Assembly (NCBI GenBank): GCA_019188255.1 | Contig: JAETXT010000007.1 | Coordinates: forward strand, 2,232,001-2,296,000 | Reading direction: 5' to 3' | DNA length: 64,000 nt | Origin: Verticillium longisporum | Taxonomy: Eukaryota > Ascomycota > Sordariomycetes > Glomerellales > Plectosphaerellaceae | In this document: positions 33,834 to 47,400 of the stretch, piece after piece | How the letters are laid out: every line of letters begins with the position of its first letter | Position numbering within the stretch: position 1 is the first letter of the stretch | Made by a program: the position numbers and the translations under genes | Notes under the pieces: generated by a model | Database searches by the model: none | Seen by the model: only the letters and a program-made list of their open reading frames with translations | What the model was told of the DNA's origin: nothing

Positions 33834-36218
33834 ATGCCCCCATGGCCGAGGAAGAGCCCGCGAGCAGGCTTAAAGACGTTGCATGCCGCCTCTCAGGCCA
33901 GATTAGCAGCATTTCGTTACAACCCTCTTACCACCACAGCCATGCCACAATCCTCAAGACCTTCACACCCTCAAGACGATGTGCATCGTCAGTCCCTGGA
34001 GGACCCAACATCGTTTTGGGCCCGGCAGGCTGACCATCTCTATTGGCACAAGAAGCCTTCCTCGACACTGGTCCAGGCGAAGACGACCCTCGAGAAGAGC
34101 GGCGTCACTCATGCAACCTGGTCTTGGTTTCCAGATGGGCAGATCTCGACGTGCTACAATTGCGTTGACCGTCACGTCGTTGCCGGTCATGGTCACCATC
34201 CCGCCATATATTATGACAGTCCTGTGACCAAGACGAAACAGACTCTCAGTTATGCACAGCTCCTCGACGAGGTCGAGGTCCTTGCTGGCGCCTTGCGAGA
34301 GGAGGGTGTCAAGAAGGGCGATGTTGTACTCATCTACAGTGAGATTTTTCTTTCTTATCTCTTTCCATGTTCTCCATCGAGCCTTGTCCTGCTCACACAA
34401 GTCAGTGCCCATGATTCCTGCTGCCCTCATCGGCATTCTCGCTGTGAGCCGTCTCGGCGCTGTGCACGCCGTCGTTTTTGGTGGCTTCGCCCCTGCCGCC
34501 CTCGCCCAGCGGATCGAGGCATCCCGGCCCGTGGTCATACTGACGGCATCGTGCGGCATTGATGGCGCCAAGGCACCGGCCGCCTACCAGCCCCTCGTCG
34601 AAGAAGCCCTTCGTCTATCTCCACACAAACCCCTTCGTGTCGTGGTTTGGCAACGCGATGAAGTCCGGTGGCATCCCATCAGCCGCAATATTGGCGAGCG
34701 AAACTGGCAGAGCATCGTCAAGAGCTGCCGTGCTCGCAATATCAGAGCCGCCTGCGTGCCCGTTGCCTCGTCTGACCCTGTATACATCATCCATACATCT
34801 GGGACTACGGGTACTCCCAAGGGCGTAAGGAGAGACGCAGCCGGTCATGCGGTCGGGCTCCAACTCTCAATCAAGTATCTATTCGATATCCATGGACCTG
34901 GTGATGTTATCTTCACGGCGTCTGATATCGGATGGGTTGGTTACCTCCTCTCCATTATCGACACAGTCTTGCTGATGACATTCAGGTTGTTGGACATAGT
35001 TTCATCGCCTATGCCCCTCTCCTTGCCGGTGCTGCGACAGTGCTCTACGAGGGCAAACCAGTCGGCACGCCTGACGCATCTGCCTTTTGGCGAGTTGTCG
35101 AAGAATACCGTGTCACTTCCATGTTCACCGCCCCAACGGCTCTACGTGCCATAAAGCGGGACGACCCCGATAACGCGCGCCTCAAAGAAATTGGTAACCG
35201 CGGGGGTCTCCGAACACTCCGTGCCCTTTTCCTCGCCGGTGAACGATCTGAGCCCGCCATCATCTCAGCCTACCAGGAGTTGCTCGACGAGTACGCTGTC
35301 CCCCGGACGAGGGCGGATCCCATGTCATCGACAATTGGTGGTCCACCGAGTCAGGAAGTCCAATAACGGGCCGAGCTCTCGTACCTCACGTTGCTACTGA
35401 TGTGAAAAGAACTGAGCGTCACCCACCCATCGGCATCAAGCCCGGTAGTGCAGGCAAGGCCATGCCAGGCTTTGACGTGCGAATCGTAGACGACGAGGGT
35501 AACGAGGTCCCGCGAGGCACTATGGGCAACATTGTGTTAGGGCTGCCCTTGGCTCCAACGGCATTCCGAACACTGTGGGAAGATGAGGAACGATTTTACA
35601 AAGGTTATCTAAAGCGGTTCGAGGGAAAATGGGTCGACACTGGCGATGCTGGCTTCATTGATGAAGAGGGCTACGTCAGCGTCATGAGTCGCAACGACGA
35701 CGTGCTTAACGTGTCAGCGCATCGTCTATCTAGCGGTATGTCCCTCTCCCCATGCCACGACCCTCAACGCTCCGACTGACGTAATCTTAGGTTCCCTCGA
35801 ACAAGCCATTACCTCTCATCCTTTGGTCGCTGAGGCCTGCGTCGTGGGCGTCCCAGACGCCCTCAAGGGCCAGCTGCCGTTTGCTTTCGTCACCCTCTCT
35901 GTTGCCTCGCATCCCACCACGGCAGTGCCGGATCCTGCGCTAGAGAAGGAGATCCAAGAGCTTGTCCGCGCACAAGTGGGAGCCATTGCGACGCTGGGGG
36001 GCGTGGTCCAGGGTAAAGGGATGATCCCCAAGACTAGAAGTGGCAAGACCTTGAGGCGAGTGCTGCGTGAGCTGGTGGAGAATGCATCCAAGGGAGATTT
36101 TGAGAAGGAGGTCAGCGTTCCCAGTACGGTAGAGGATGCGGCTGTTGTTGATGTTGCAAGGAAGAAAATCGGCGAATACTGGAGAACCAAGAGAAGTGAA
36201 GGCAAGGCAAAGCTCTGA
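33834..36218 (+). CDS. Short-chain acyl-CoA (propionyl-CoA type) synthetase, ACSS3/PrpE-like, apparent frameshift
   Basis: Four exons (33834-34338, 34406-34935, 34986-35735, 35791-36218). ANL-superfamily motifs appear in order: HTSGTTGTPKGV (A3), ASDIGWVVGHSF, VIDNWWSTESGSPI (A5), GKWVDTGDAGFIDEEGY (A7), SRNDDVLNVSAHRLSSG (A8) and the PKTRSGKTLRR lysine motif (A10). The frame shifts between LLDEYAVP and HVIDNWW; one extra C in the run 35300-35304 restores a 737-residue protein. Family members activate propionate or acetate through an acyl-AMP. The first ~36 residues (SPRAGLKTLHAASQARLAAF) are basic and free of acidic residues, like a mitochondrial presequence, and a second in-frame ATG at 33942 would drop it. 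The donor at 34936 is GTTGGT, chosen because it gives GWVVGH. Confidence 0.85.
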
Positions 36219-38449
36219 TGGATTGCGCATACTGGGTCTGTTGACATTGGCGTTCTTTCATAATTGGATCTTCAAGCAATCTGGCATTCTTTGGCCTAGG
36301 TATTCTGGTAAAAATTGCTATTCTGCCTCCCCTTCTAGTTTTTTCAGCATTTGGCTTCCCGTGTATTTACCTGCAATTTGAACCACCAGTATGCGTGCTG
36401 CCTTGACAGTATCACTGGCGGTTGATACTTTTCTGTTACCTGTCAAGCAGCATATCGAGGCTTGTTGGTTACCTTTTAATTATGCAGTACGTAACGAAGG
36501 TCATCTTACACAGCTCTTGGGATTGTACGCAGATTTCGATATGAATTCACTTGGTGGCATAATGCGGAACCAGGCTCAGTTGATTATGGTATGCCTTGAC
36601 GATATTCACGGAGGTGCCTCTATCAGTTGGCCATCTTACACCTCTGAATTTGAGTTTCAATAAACAGTAAACATGTCGAAGATGCTATTCGCCACTGGAT
36701 CATCACTTCCCAGAACACAACGACGACGCTTGACCGCGTCATCACCTCCCCCCCCGGAAAACCACCAACGGACACCGGCATGCGTTTTCCCAGGCACGTT
36801 CCCCAAACCCAGAGCTACAGCATGACCCGAAGCAGTGCGTCCCTCCCCCCTCCTCCATGCCGTAGCCATACCGCCCTGGCCCAACCGCATCAATGCCGAC
36901 GGGGACCTCGTATAAGCCTATCCTGCTTCTCGCCATCAAGATCGCCCGATGTGAATCAGGACGGCGCGGCCAATGAGACAACAATCGTCGATCGCCTAGG
37001 CCCCTCGTGGCCTTGACACGGCAGCACGCCCTCCATACCGTACGACGTCCGCTTCTTCCTTGGGGAAGGAACCCCCTCCCCCCCTTCCCTCTTCTCGTTG
37101 CCAGCCATGTCGTTCGGCAGCGACCTAGGGTCTCGAGCACGGAATGAGGAGGGGAGGAAACGAGGACGAGAGACGCGGTCGTTTCACGGCATGTTCGTAG
37201 CACAGAGTTCTGCCCATCTGCTCTGCAGCACGGTGCTGGCGGGTCGGTCTCGTGGTACCCGACCGACGAGGGCGAGCCGAAGGGGGTTTACATCATCTTT
37301 GTGCCAGTCAAAGCGTAGTCCATCTCTGGCGAGCCGCGTCCTTGTTGCGAGGAGCAGCCACGAAGGACTCTGGTATGAGTTTTCGACTTTCTCTTATGGT
37401 CTCGAAATTGCAGCGATGCGATGGGGGAGTTTGGTCGAGTCCTGTAGTCGGGGCGAGTTGTTGCGACAAACGTGACGGCGGGTTGCAAAGTTGCTTGCTT
37501 GTCCGTCCGTCCGCGGATGTCGTGTGACGCTGCTACGCGCTGCGTAGTATCACGGAGGTACAGACGGGGGTCTCCCTAGGAGGACATGCATGGGCTCATG
37601 TGTGTGTGTAGTGGGAAGCACAAGAAGCATTGTTACGTTTGTTGAACGTCATGTCGGAATCGCCATGGTTACTCTTCACCAGTGGGAGCGTGGAAGTTGG
37701 CAGTATCGAGGATTCCTCAACTCCTCAGATGGAAGGCCAGATAGAACAGCGGATCGTCTCTTATGCTTGAAGGACCACTGTAGGCTACGAGTCTGGTTAA
37801 TGGGTTTCAAAAAAGAAAATGGGATATTTGTCAATCCAACGACAATGCTTTGCCATGTTCACACTCAAAGCCATGTACCTTAGGAAAGGAAGACAAGAAG
37901 AGCAGAGGGATGTGACGAGGAGGATCCGATGGCTAGTGGTCAAGTCAATCGCACGCAGTATGGCCCGGTAAATCAGAGCTCCAGATATCGGCCACTGATC
38001 TGTCCGAGATTCCTTGGTAGCATCAAGCAAGCCCAGGGATGAAGTATGTTCACAAACACATCAAAAGCCCGCTGAATAACAATGTCATGCACCAAGGTCA
38101 GACCATGAAGCTAGCGGCACAAAACATGCCCGCGTACACTTCAAGATGACGAGTGTCATATTGTGAGCAAAAAAGCAAGGCACACTGGGAGCTGCCTCGG
38201 TGAACACCCATGAATCACCCAATACATTTGAATGCGTCACTGGAAGCTTGCCGATCGAGTACCATAGACCGATGAAAAGCAGTACAGCCACCCTGCGCCC
38301 CGTCCAAAAGCACAACCGTCCCCCATGTACCCGGGTATCTAAAGAGGCCGCAAAGGCAAAGTGCGAAAATAAAAACCAACGCCGCCGCCGTCCCCCCAAC
38401 CCCCCCTTGCCAGTCCAAGGCGCCGCACCTCACGAGCTGGCCAGCGCCA
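36219..38449. other. Convergent intergenic region, no gene recognised
   Basis: 2.2 kb between two stop codons. It is moderately AT-rich near 36240-36660 and has no supported coding sequence. Confidence 0.5.
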
Positions 38450-39303
38450 TCATGACGTCTTGAACGCCGAAGCAACAGACCCCGTCGTGTACGTGCCCAG
38501 CACGCTCCGCTGTCCTTCCCTCGCCACCTTTAAGGCTGCAAACCGCGCCTCAGATAGCCTTTTACCGGCCTTGAGGCTCTCAAGAGCCCTGCAGCAGTCA
38601 GCACTCGACAAATCCAAACTGTCCACCCAAGGAAAGGAGACGGAGCCTACCACTCTGCGGTGACGTACTTGACCGCGCAGCCGGCCGTTTTCTTGATCTC
38701 CCTTTCGAGCTTCATCCCCGCCAGGCCGCCCCCGGACCCTCGGCCGCCACCGACAGGTTGCCAGACAATGACGTGCGTGACCTCCCTCCTGCCGAGGTAC
38801 AGCGAGTCGCGCGCGCCGTTCTGCGCCAACAGACGCTTGAACTTGTGGTCCGAGACGAGGGGCGCCGTGCTCCCATTGACGTAGACGACGACGCCATCAA
38901 AGAGGCCCCTGCCTCGACCCCCAGCCAGCTCGACATTGTCGTCGGCGGCAGCGGCGGCGGCAGTGGCCGGGGGCAGCGTCTCCCGCATGCGTCCCGGCGC
39001 GAGCAGCATGTCGTGGACGCTACACTTGGCCCTCTCCCTGACGGCCTTGGGCACGACGGCGCCGACGGCGGGGTCAAAGTCCTCGCTGCCGGCGCCGTGC
39101 GTATCGCTCTCGCGGGCGCCGCCCGTGTGCCCGGCGCGAAACTGGCCCATGAGCTTGCGGTTGCGGCTGTCGCGCCAGCCGAGGCCGGGCCTCGTGTCGG
39201 GGCGCTGGTGGCCGGTGCTGCTCGAGTTCCAAGGGTCGAAGACTTTGCCGAGCCTGGGCTGGGCCGAGGGAGGGAGAGGGTTGTTGTTTGGCGGCTGAGG
39301 CAT
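38450..39303 (-). CDS. BRCT-domain protein
   Basis: Two exons on the minus strand (38651-39303 and 38450-38588; 62 bp intron GTAGGC...CTGCAG) give 263 residues. The C-terminal half carries a single BRCT domain: LFDGVVVYVNGST, then KFKRLLAQNGARDSLYL, then VTHVIVW, then VKYVTAEWALESLKAGKRL, with the conserved Trp completed across the intron. The VYVNGST start resembles the BRCT of the translesion polymerase REV1, but no polymerase domain exists in this gene. The N-terminal half is Pro/Gly/Arg-rich and starts MPQPPNNNPLPP with FDPWNSSS. BRCT domains bind phosphopeptides or DNA ends in repair and checkpoint pathways; a nuclear DNA-damage role is inference. A small BRCT-only fungal protein is the safest name. 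Confidence 0.78.
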
Positions 39304-39942
39304 GGTGCTGATTTCTGATTCTTTCTTGTTTTCTCTCTTTCTTTCATCTATTCGTTCCTTGCCAGCCGTGTCGGCAGAGAAGACTGACAGGAAAAGATAA
39401 AAGGGAGGGACTTTTTCGCATCAGCATGGGCTATCATGGGCTTGGGAATTGTCGTTGGCATTGACAAAGCATGTCTGAACGCGCTGTGCGTCTGTGGCGC
39501 GTCCTGTGGCTCAGGAATTCAGAGACAGCTGACGAGCAAGGTGATGGGCCGGTCGAACACGTCTGTAGCGCGAAGTCAGCTGACATGCCTTCACCTCAGC
39601 GCATCGTCCAGTCAATCAACACCACATCACGTGATACAACCCATGTGGTGTCAGCCTCGAGGGGCATCAACAACGCACGGCGACATGCTCCCACGGATGT
39701 CCAACAGGTCGGGCTACAGCACCTTGGGGCCGCATCGCCAGAGCGTCTGCACACATACCATGTACAAGTAAATGCGCTGTGTGCATGGTCAGCGCCTACC
39801 CACCCAAGCCAATCTCGATTTGCAGGCGGGGACAGCACCCGCCCACCCAGGAGCCGCGGCACCGCTGCCACGCCGAAGCCCTCGACTGTACATGTGTACA
39901 TGTACTATGTATGGCGCTGGAGGTGGTGAGTAGGCGGTGCTG

Positions 39943-40000
39943 GCGATGCGATGCGATGCAATGTGCTGCAATGCAATGCAAGGCCATGCAATGCAATGCA
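39943..40000. repeat. Imperfect (ATGCA)n / (GATGC)n tandem repeat
   Basis: GCGATGCGATGCGATGCAATG followed by TGCTGCAATGCAATGC and again CATGCAATGCAATGCAGG. Five-base periodicity is clear, with some interruptions. Confidence 0.8.
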
Positions 40001-41423
40001 GGCCGCCGCCGCCGCCAACGAGTTACCGCCACCTGGACCGAACCGGACCCCTTGCTTCTATTTGGACGAACAGCGCATCCGCTGCCCTTCTCTCCCTCTC
40101 TGCTTGTCACCTGCACACCCAACACACACATGGCGCGATCGCTCCATTCTCTTTGCCTGTCCCCCTACCTCTCACCCTGTTGCTGTCGTCCTTCAACATC
40201 GCTTCAGGCATCGTCTTCTCTGCTTCACTCATGTCTGTCAAAACACCTGCCCCTGCCATGCTATGCTGCCCATGCTCATTCATACATGTGTGTGTTGTGT
40301 GTGTGTGTGTATGTAAAAAGAGCACAAGTGTGGCTCAGGGCCGTCTATACCACGCTGTCCCAGGTGTTCATGCACGAGATGCCCATGGGCTGTGATGCCA
40401 CGCCAACATTTCGCTCCCGCATCCCTCCCCCCCGCAGCACAGCACAATCGCGGGCACGGCTCCCGGCGGCGTCATTTGGCTGCGCACCGTCTTCTTCCCC
40501 ATGCTACTCCCTCAGTGCTACATGTATAGCATCAGCTCCGCACCCCCCCAGCCAGTGAATACAGCATGAGAATACAGTACCTAAGTAAGTAGGTCCCCTC
40601 CCCTCCGAGAGCAGCAGTCATATTCCCTGCATAACGCACCATGTACGCTCCAGATGAGATTCGACAGCATGCCACTGCATTACAATGCCCATTGTTGGCT
40701 GCGTCCTTGTAGCCACGTTTGAACTGGAACGCGAGTCCCGAGGGAGAACCGCTGTGACGGCTGCCACTCTACCGGCATGACCGCAGCCCTTTCTCTCTCG
40801 CTCTCTCTCTGTCTCTCCGTCTTTATCCATACAGCTCCATCATGCGATGCATGCGAGTTCTTTCCTGAGCTGTCGGCCCCTCCCCCTCGCGCTCTCTTTG
40901 TTTTTTGTGTACCACATGTGCACAACGTGGCTGACCTCTTGACGACGTGCCTTCCCCATATCGACCTGCCTGTCCGCGCCCAGGGAGGGGTGTGCAACCT
41001 TTTCGTAGACGCATCGCCAACGGCGCGACACGAAGCAGCGCCGAGAAGAGGGGTTGTCTGTCGGTCCCGGTTCCGTCCCCCGATCATCCCCTCCCACCCC
41101 CCGTTGTCCATTCTCATCCGACAGGACCTTCGTCATCCCGCCCCAGGCGCCCCTCTTTCCTTTCAGGGCGCTAGTTTAATCGGCTCGAGGACGCATCTGA
41201 CAAGAAGGCTGGCAGCTCGCCCGATGGCCTTTGTTGTGCCAAGCAAAGGTGGAGGGATGCGCTGAGGGACCGCTGTAAGATTCGCCATGGATCTCGAGTC
41301 TCCAGCCTTCCAGGCCCTCCCCCTAGCGCATGGGTCAACCTCGCCCCTCCCCTCCTCCTCTTCGCATCCCCGCGGCATTGCCCACATCGTACGTTGCACA
41401 TGCGCCAGTCAGCCTACGTACAC

Positions 41424-41447
41424 ACACACACACATACACACAGACGC
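41424..41447. repeat. (CA)n microsatellite
   Basis: A run of ACACACACACACACATACACA in otherwise CT-rich DNA. A complementary GT-rich run lies at 40286-40312. Confidence 0.8.
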
Positions 41448-44400
41448 GCCGATCTTCCTTGGACGGGCCAGCATTGAACATCCATCTTTCCTCACGGGCC
41501 ATCGTCCCCAAGGCTCCTACGTCGCACCTTGTACATCCAGCCCAGGACGCTGCAGCGCCCGCATATGTGCTCGTATGCGAGGCATACGTGCGTCGCCGCA
41601 AAGAGGCTCATCTGAACAAGTAAGGGCTCGACATTGTTAAACTCGACGACGATGCAGACTCTGACGAGAGAAATCTCCCTTGCCCTTCCTCCCATGTCCC
41701 CCGTCGGTCTAGGGCTAGGACCGGCCAGACCGAGAAAAGCGAGCTTGTCGTGCCGTGTCCGCTTCTGTGCATGTTCTTCCCGTCTCTGCCCGCCTTCCGC
41801 AATCACAGCCAGTTGCTTCATCGGGGCGAGGGAGCGAGCGAGGGGGACACAGGGATGTCAAAAGAGGAGGAGCGGGTTTTCTGCTAGATATCGCGGGCTA
41901 AGGTTGTTGGCGGAAGAACTCAGATCGTGGCGGAGGCGGCGACGGCGGTCGCCGCTCCGTGAGCCCTCGATCTCTTGTCGCGTTCTCTCTGCAGAATTGG
42001 ATTGAGCCACATCCATGGCCCATCAATTCCCTCCTGCTCAGCTCAACAACACAAGCCACACCTTGGACCGATGTATGGAATGGACGACGTTGTGTTGAGA
42101 TCATTGCCGCCGCGGGTAGTGTGCAAACTGATTCCCCACCGAAGGCGAAAAGGCCTTGCCTGCAGCCTTCCCGACACATGCAGACCACGGGAGACTGGGT
42201 TACGCGAGAGGGGCTCCGGGACAACTTGAAGGAGCCCCGATGATGATGCGGGACGGCTTTTCGTGCGACCTGCGATGAGCATGTCATCTTGCGCATCCTC
42301 TTCAGATAGTACCTAGCTGTCGCTTTCGGGAGTTTGATCGCCATCTGCGCTGACTGTCCGTCATCTTCCCAGGAAGAGGAGTGTGCATCTGGCGTCCGCC
42401 ATGGGTTCTGCGACAATAACCCACAGCATAGTACAGAAAGACTGTGAATGTATTGATCCTGTGAATTGCCAGCGACACAAGGAGGCTGGACGGAGCTGTC
42501 CAAGCAGCGTCTCTTTGCGCCACTTCGTCGATTGCCTGACCCTCTCAGTCGCGAAACTGGGGCGTGCGACAAGCGGGCTCACCCAGGCTGCGCTTGTGCA
42601 AGCCCTGGAGCTGGTTGCGCGATTTCCACTTGACGAAGAAACCCCATCCCAACCTCTTCCACGCCTGGCTTGTGGTTCCTTCCAGCCATCGTTTGTGCCT
42701 CCCTCGCCTGGCCTCCACACGTGAAAGCCGCGCGAGGGACAAACCAAACGCTTAGCGACAAGACGAGCAAGGTAGCCCTGTAGGCGAGCCATGGGTTCAG
42801 GTCAGCAAGCCCTACCTGATTGGGGTTAGGTCCGAATTGACCGGCGGAGAACACAAAGTCATCATCAATTCGGCTTGAGCGACAGGGGAGGAGGTTCTGT
42901 TTTCCCATCACACTCGGCACAACCGACAAGGGGGGGGTGTTGTGCTAGGAAGGCTGGGAGAGTAGCGGTGTGAAATGCGCTAGACTGAATTAGTGACGAG
43001 TTTTCACCAGCCTCATGCTGAGCAGCTCAACCCCCTGGGTTGATGGCCCTCAAGAGTCAAGCGGCATTGTGCCCGGATCGCAGTGAGAGACAAGCTTGCA
43101 TCTTGCTGCTTCAGTTGCGCGGCCGATTTGAGGAGGATAGACTTGTGCATACATGCGTGTCAAGCTATCAGAGACAATGTGACGTTTTCGCCTGCGGCAG
43201 GATCTCATCAAGCCGGCGTGTCTTTTGACCCAACAGCCGCCCGAGTGGGTGTAGGGGGGTCAGTCAGAGGCGCATGCCACCCGTAAGACATGGCAGACGA
43301 CAAAATCCGGGGTTGAAAAATGTCGATGTTGGATTGATGGGGCACATGCTGTGGGTGCACCTACATGCGTTATGCGATTTTTACCGAAGATGAACCCCAA
43401 GTCAGAGTACAGAGGGCCACAAGTGTGCATTCCATCCGCATGGAATGGCAAGCGAATTTCTTCAGACGGCTGCTCCCGAGCCGTCGTGCCAACATGAACA
43501 ATTGACCCTCCCTTGGGGGCCGTCCATTACATCAGAACCTAGATGTTGAGAGCAGCTCAACACACTAGAGCTGGGTCTGTATTCGTAGGTGGACATCAGC
43601 GATGGCGATGAGACGGGGACACGGTGGATGAGGAGGCAATTTGGCCATGTTTCCGTCCTTTTCCGCCGACCGCCTCATTGCACGCGATTCATATGCTGGG
43701 CTAGTTCCGGATGTGTTGAGCCTTCCATCAGTCGAACCCACAAGCCAATTAATACGTTCGGATAAAGTGCGGTCAACACTGGAGTGTCTGATTCAACAGC
43801 CAGCCAGTCTAATGATGCCAGCTTGTCAGAGAGTCGGTCTGTCGGCCCACACAACGAGCATTTTTCCCGCCTTGGAGGGACGGAAAGGCGAGACCAAGCC
43901 AGACCAGACCAAACCAGACACCCAGGCAAGACAAGACACCACCAGACCACCCACCGTGTGGGTGGTTGACAGATGTGTGGGTGTGCGCGTGTGGATGTCA
44001 ATGGTGTGGCCGTCCGAAACGTGGATAGCTGTGATTCGCTTGGCTGTGCCTCTGGCCCAATCTCATCCGTCTGGCCAATGTCGGCGAGGACGTGGTGTTG
44101 ATAAGCCAGCGAAATGGACAAGTCCACGACAGCGACCCAAAATGCGACCTCCTCTTGAATCCAGAAGGGGGTGTGCGGTGGGCAATGGTCATTACTGGAG
44201 TACGTGCCTAATCTTTCGACGCCGCTGGAACTGGTACGAAGGATTGGTTGTTCGGCTGGCGTCAAGGCTCGCGTTGCAACCGTATCAGGCAATCTGGCCT
44301 GGATGTAGCGAATGCGTATACCGCTACGCACGCAATCCATTGGAAGGTGAAGAGTCGATTTTCTGCTGGCAGACAGTCATCCGGCAAGCCTCAAGCCTCA

Positions 44401-47400
44401 AGCCTCGATGCAGACACTTGGCTACGTACGTTGCTCATACCAGTATCAAGTCATGATGGCCAGGATGCTGATGCGGTGTTTGATTCAGTCAAACTCGGAC
44501 CGCGTCCGTCCCTCGATTGATTTGCTTGGATAGCCCCGGGCGCTTGTTCGACCAGTCTAGGGCAGACGAACGGGGAGGCGGGGAGGAGGACAGAGGAGGC
44601 CGCGGGCAGCAACGCCATCGCAGTGCCGGGGAGAATACCATCGGATGTTCCTTGCAGAAAGCGGCGAGATGGAGAAGACGGGAAGGCTAATGTAACTAAA
44701 GAAGCATAGGCTGCGCCCAGCACTGGCGCCAGTATGGTAACGAGTGTGGACGGGGGGGACGAAACTTGTGTGGTTGGGCTACCTAGGAGAGAGACACACA
44801 TGGACTGGGTGGCGGGTGAGGATCATACGCACGGTGCTTGGAACTGGATGAATCAAAGGGTCTAGGGGGAGGAAAGGGAGAAGGGGGGTGAAATGGTCAT
44901 GATGCTGCCTCAGGCACCCAAACACGCACACGGTTCGTCGTTGACGGGAAGGAGAAGGTCAGTCAGGGTTGCAGGGCAAACCGACCCTCCAAGCTAGAGA
45001 ACGAGGAACCATGCGCCGTTACTTCTTGCTACTTCGGTCTCAACAACACCCCCCTCCCCCTCCCCCCTTCACGTACTGTACACAGGACTGTACCATGTAC
45101 AAGATCTTTGACACCCCGTTGACCTTCATCACAGTGCATTCTCATTGGCTCTAAGTTACACCTGCCTAGCCGCCTTGCAGGAAGTGGGTAGGTCCATCAT
45201 CGATGGGGCCGCCCATAGCGATGCAAGTGCTCGAGCCTGCCTTGCCATCCGCCCTTGTTACCAGCTCCCCTGAACCCAGGTAGTGTTGTAAACACTTGCG
45301 CCTTCAGGATCTCGCCGCCAGCGAGCCGCGGCGTCAATGTGACCAAAACGAAGCAGCACCCAGCCTTCAAGGGCAGGACAAGAGATTTAAGCGCATGCAG
45401 GGTCCGTTTGCTCCTTATTGTAGGCAGCCGGACTGACGCTACCATGTACATGTACACATTGTTCTGACTGACTGCATGCAGCATATGGTCTCCATCAGCG
45501 ATCAATTGCTAGATAGCTTGGCCTGCCCTAGCATCTTGCTGCATCGATTTCTTCTCGAAGCCTCTTCGAAGCCTTCAGATAGACACATACCATCCTCTAG
45601 AGCAGGACAGGCATGTCACAGATTGACAGTCGATAGTGAGCAGATGGGGCTGCTCGGTATCGCTCGAATTTGTACTTTACACTTCAGGTACCAACAAAGT
45701 CTTTGTGAAGTCGGCCAAGCTCTCGTGAGGCCGGACTATACTTCAGGTAAACTACCTGGCTCGACCTCAGTCCCGCAGATGTCATCCTACAGGGGTCTCA
45801 TCCAGCCTCCTCGCCCTTGTCGGCCAACCTCGTCGTAAGTATTTGCCCGTCCTCTGGCGGCCCTTGTAGCTTGGCGGACAAGCTCAACCTTTTCCTCCCT
45901 GCCGCCGCAGTTGCCCTTGTTGCGGCAAGAGAAAGCAAGCATTCGTTTCGGGATGCCAATGCTTGCCTCCGCCAGACGCGCGCTCCCATCCTCCCTGCGT
46001 CAGTTCCACATAAACGGCTCATGTGTCCATCCACTCACAAAGGACGAGCATCTGGGAGAGTTTCTGAACAGCGCAGCTGCTCGGGCCAAGTAACCCGGGA
46101 CATTCTCAACAGTGCCATCATGTGTGTCTTGCCATGTTCTTCAAGTGGTTGGCCCGTCGGGTAGACGACGGTGGCGTGAAATGATGCTCCGCTTGCTTGC
46201 TCTCCATTTTACACTCCCTTCCCTTTGACAGCCCTCAACCCGCCGCTCAATCAAGTATGTACATATAATAGCGTCCTGGTCAGGCGTTTCTCCGCACAGG
46301 TAGGTGCTCAGCATGTAGGTGCAGTACCGTGCATCGATATACGCGCATTCTACCTGCCGGCTGCCGACAATGTGGTAGATCGCGTTTGGGAACTACATGT
46401 GCGTCCTGCGAAGAAGCACTGGAGAAGCTGTAGGTGGAATTGTTGGCTCTTCCGGGCACTGCCGGTGATGGAGGCGAAAGTATGTTGGAAAGCTTGTACC
46501 TAAAATAGTTGGGAGGCTTCAGTTCCAATATGTCGAGGAGTAGAGAGTCGCAAGGGCACCGCCGCCTTGTGTATGCGTCAACGTCAACCAGTTGTGTAAT
46601 CCTGGTTGATAAATGTGGATGAATCGCTGAATCGCTGCATCCAGGGAGATCAACCGAACATTCCCCCTTAAAACCCAAAGAGTCGTCAACCGGGTCGCAT
46701 CTGGTGAGATGCGAGATGAGATTGCCGATATACTTCTGGCGTCACGACAGCGAGTAGGCGATGATGAGATTTGGCGCACGGCAAGTCTTGTGGCTTCGTC
46801 GATCCTGCCGTATGCGCTTTCTTAAACTTACACGATTTTCATTCAGATTACAAAACGAAATGCGTGAAGAACGCGCAGTCGTTGTACGTGACCACTTGTT
46901 CCGTGCCCATCGTGTCATTGCGTAGCTGATCAGACTGAGGTGAGGGACTGTCCGACATGCATCGACACGCGTCGACACGCGATACTCGGCAGCCCACATT
47001 GACCAGCATGCTGCGTACATGACACCAATGCAGCTTCACTGCATGCTTATCCGCAGTTCAGGCTGATGGGCCTTGCATTGGCTGCCGCACTGACAACATC
47101 TGTGGGAACGAACGACCGTTCTTGGATCGTCAAATGTTATATGTGACGCGATCGCGAAGAGAAACTATTTCAACAATGACCACAATGGTACTGACGCTGG
47201 ACCCTCGGATCAGAAGCCGGGAAGGCCATGCTGGCAGGTTCTTTTCTACCCTGGAGGAGCGCCTCTCATCACGCGCAAGTGGAGAGTGGAAAGCCGAAAG
47301 CCAAAGAAACGGGTCGTTGATGGCCGCCGCTGATTCGAGTGTAAAAATATCCGAAGCTGATTTCCGGCCTGTTCCTATCACGAAGGACACAAGACTTCTG

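Noticed and set aside
43641..44456. Overlapping long frames on both strands
   Set aside because: Neither has a domain, a family-like pattern or splice support; both are rich in residues expected from biased sequence.
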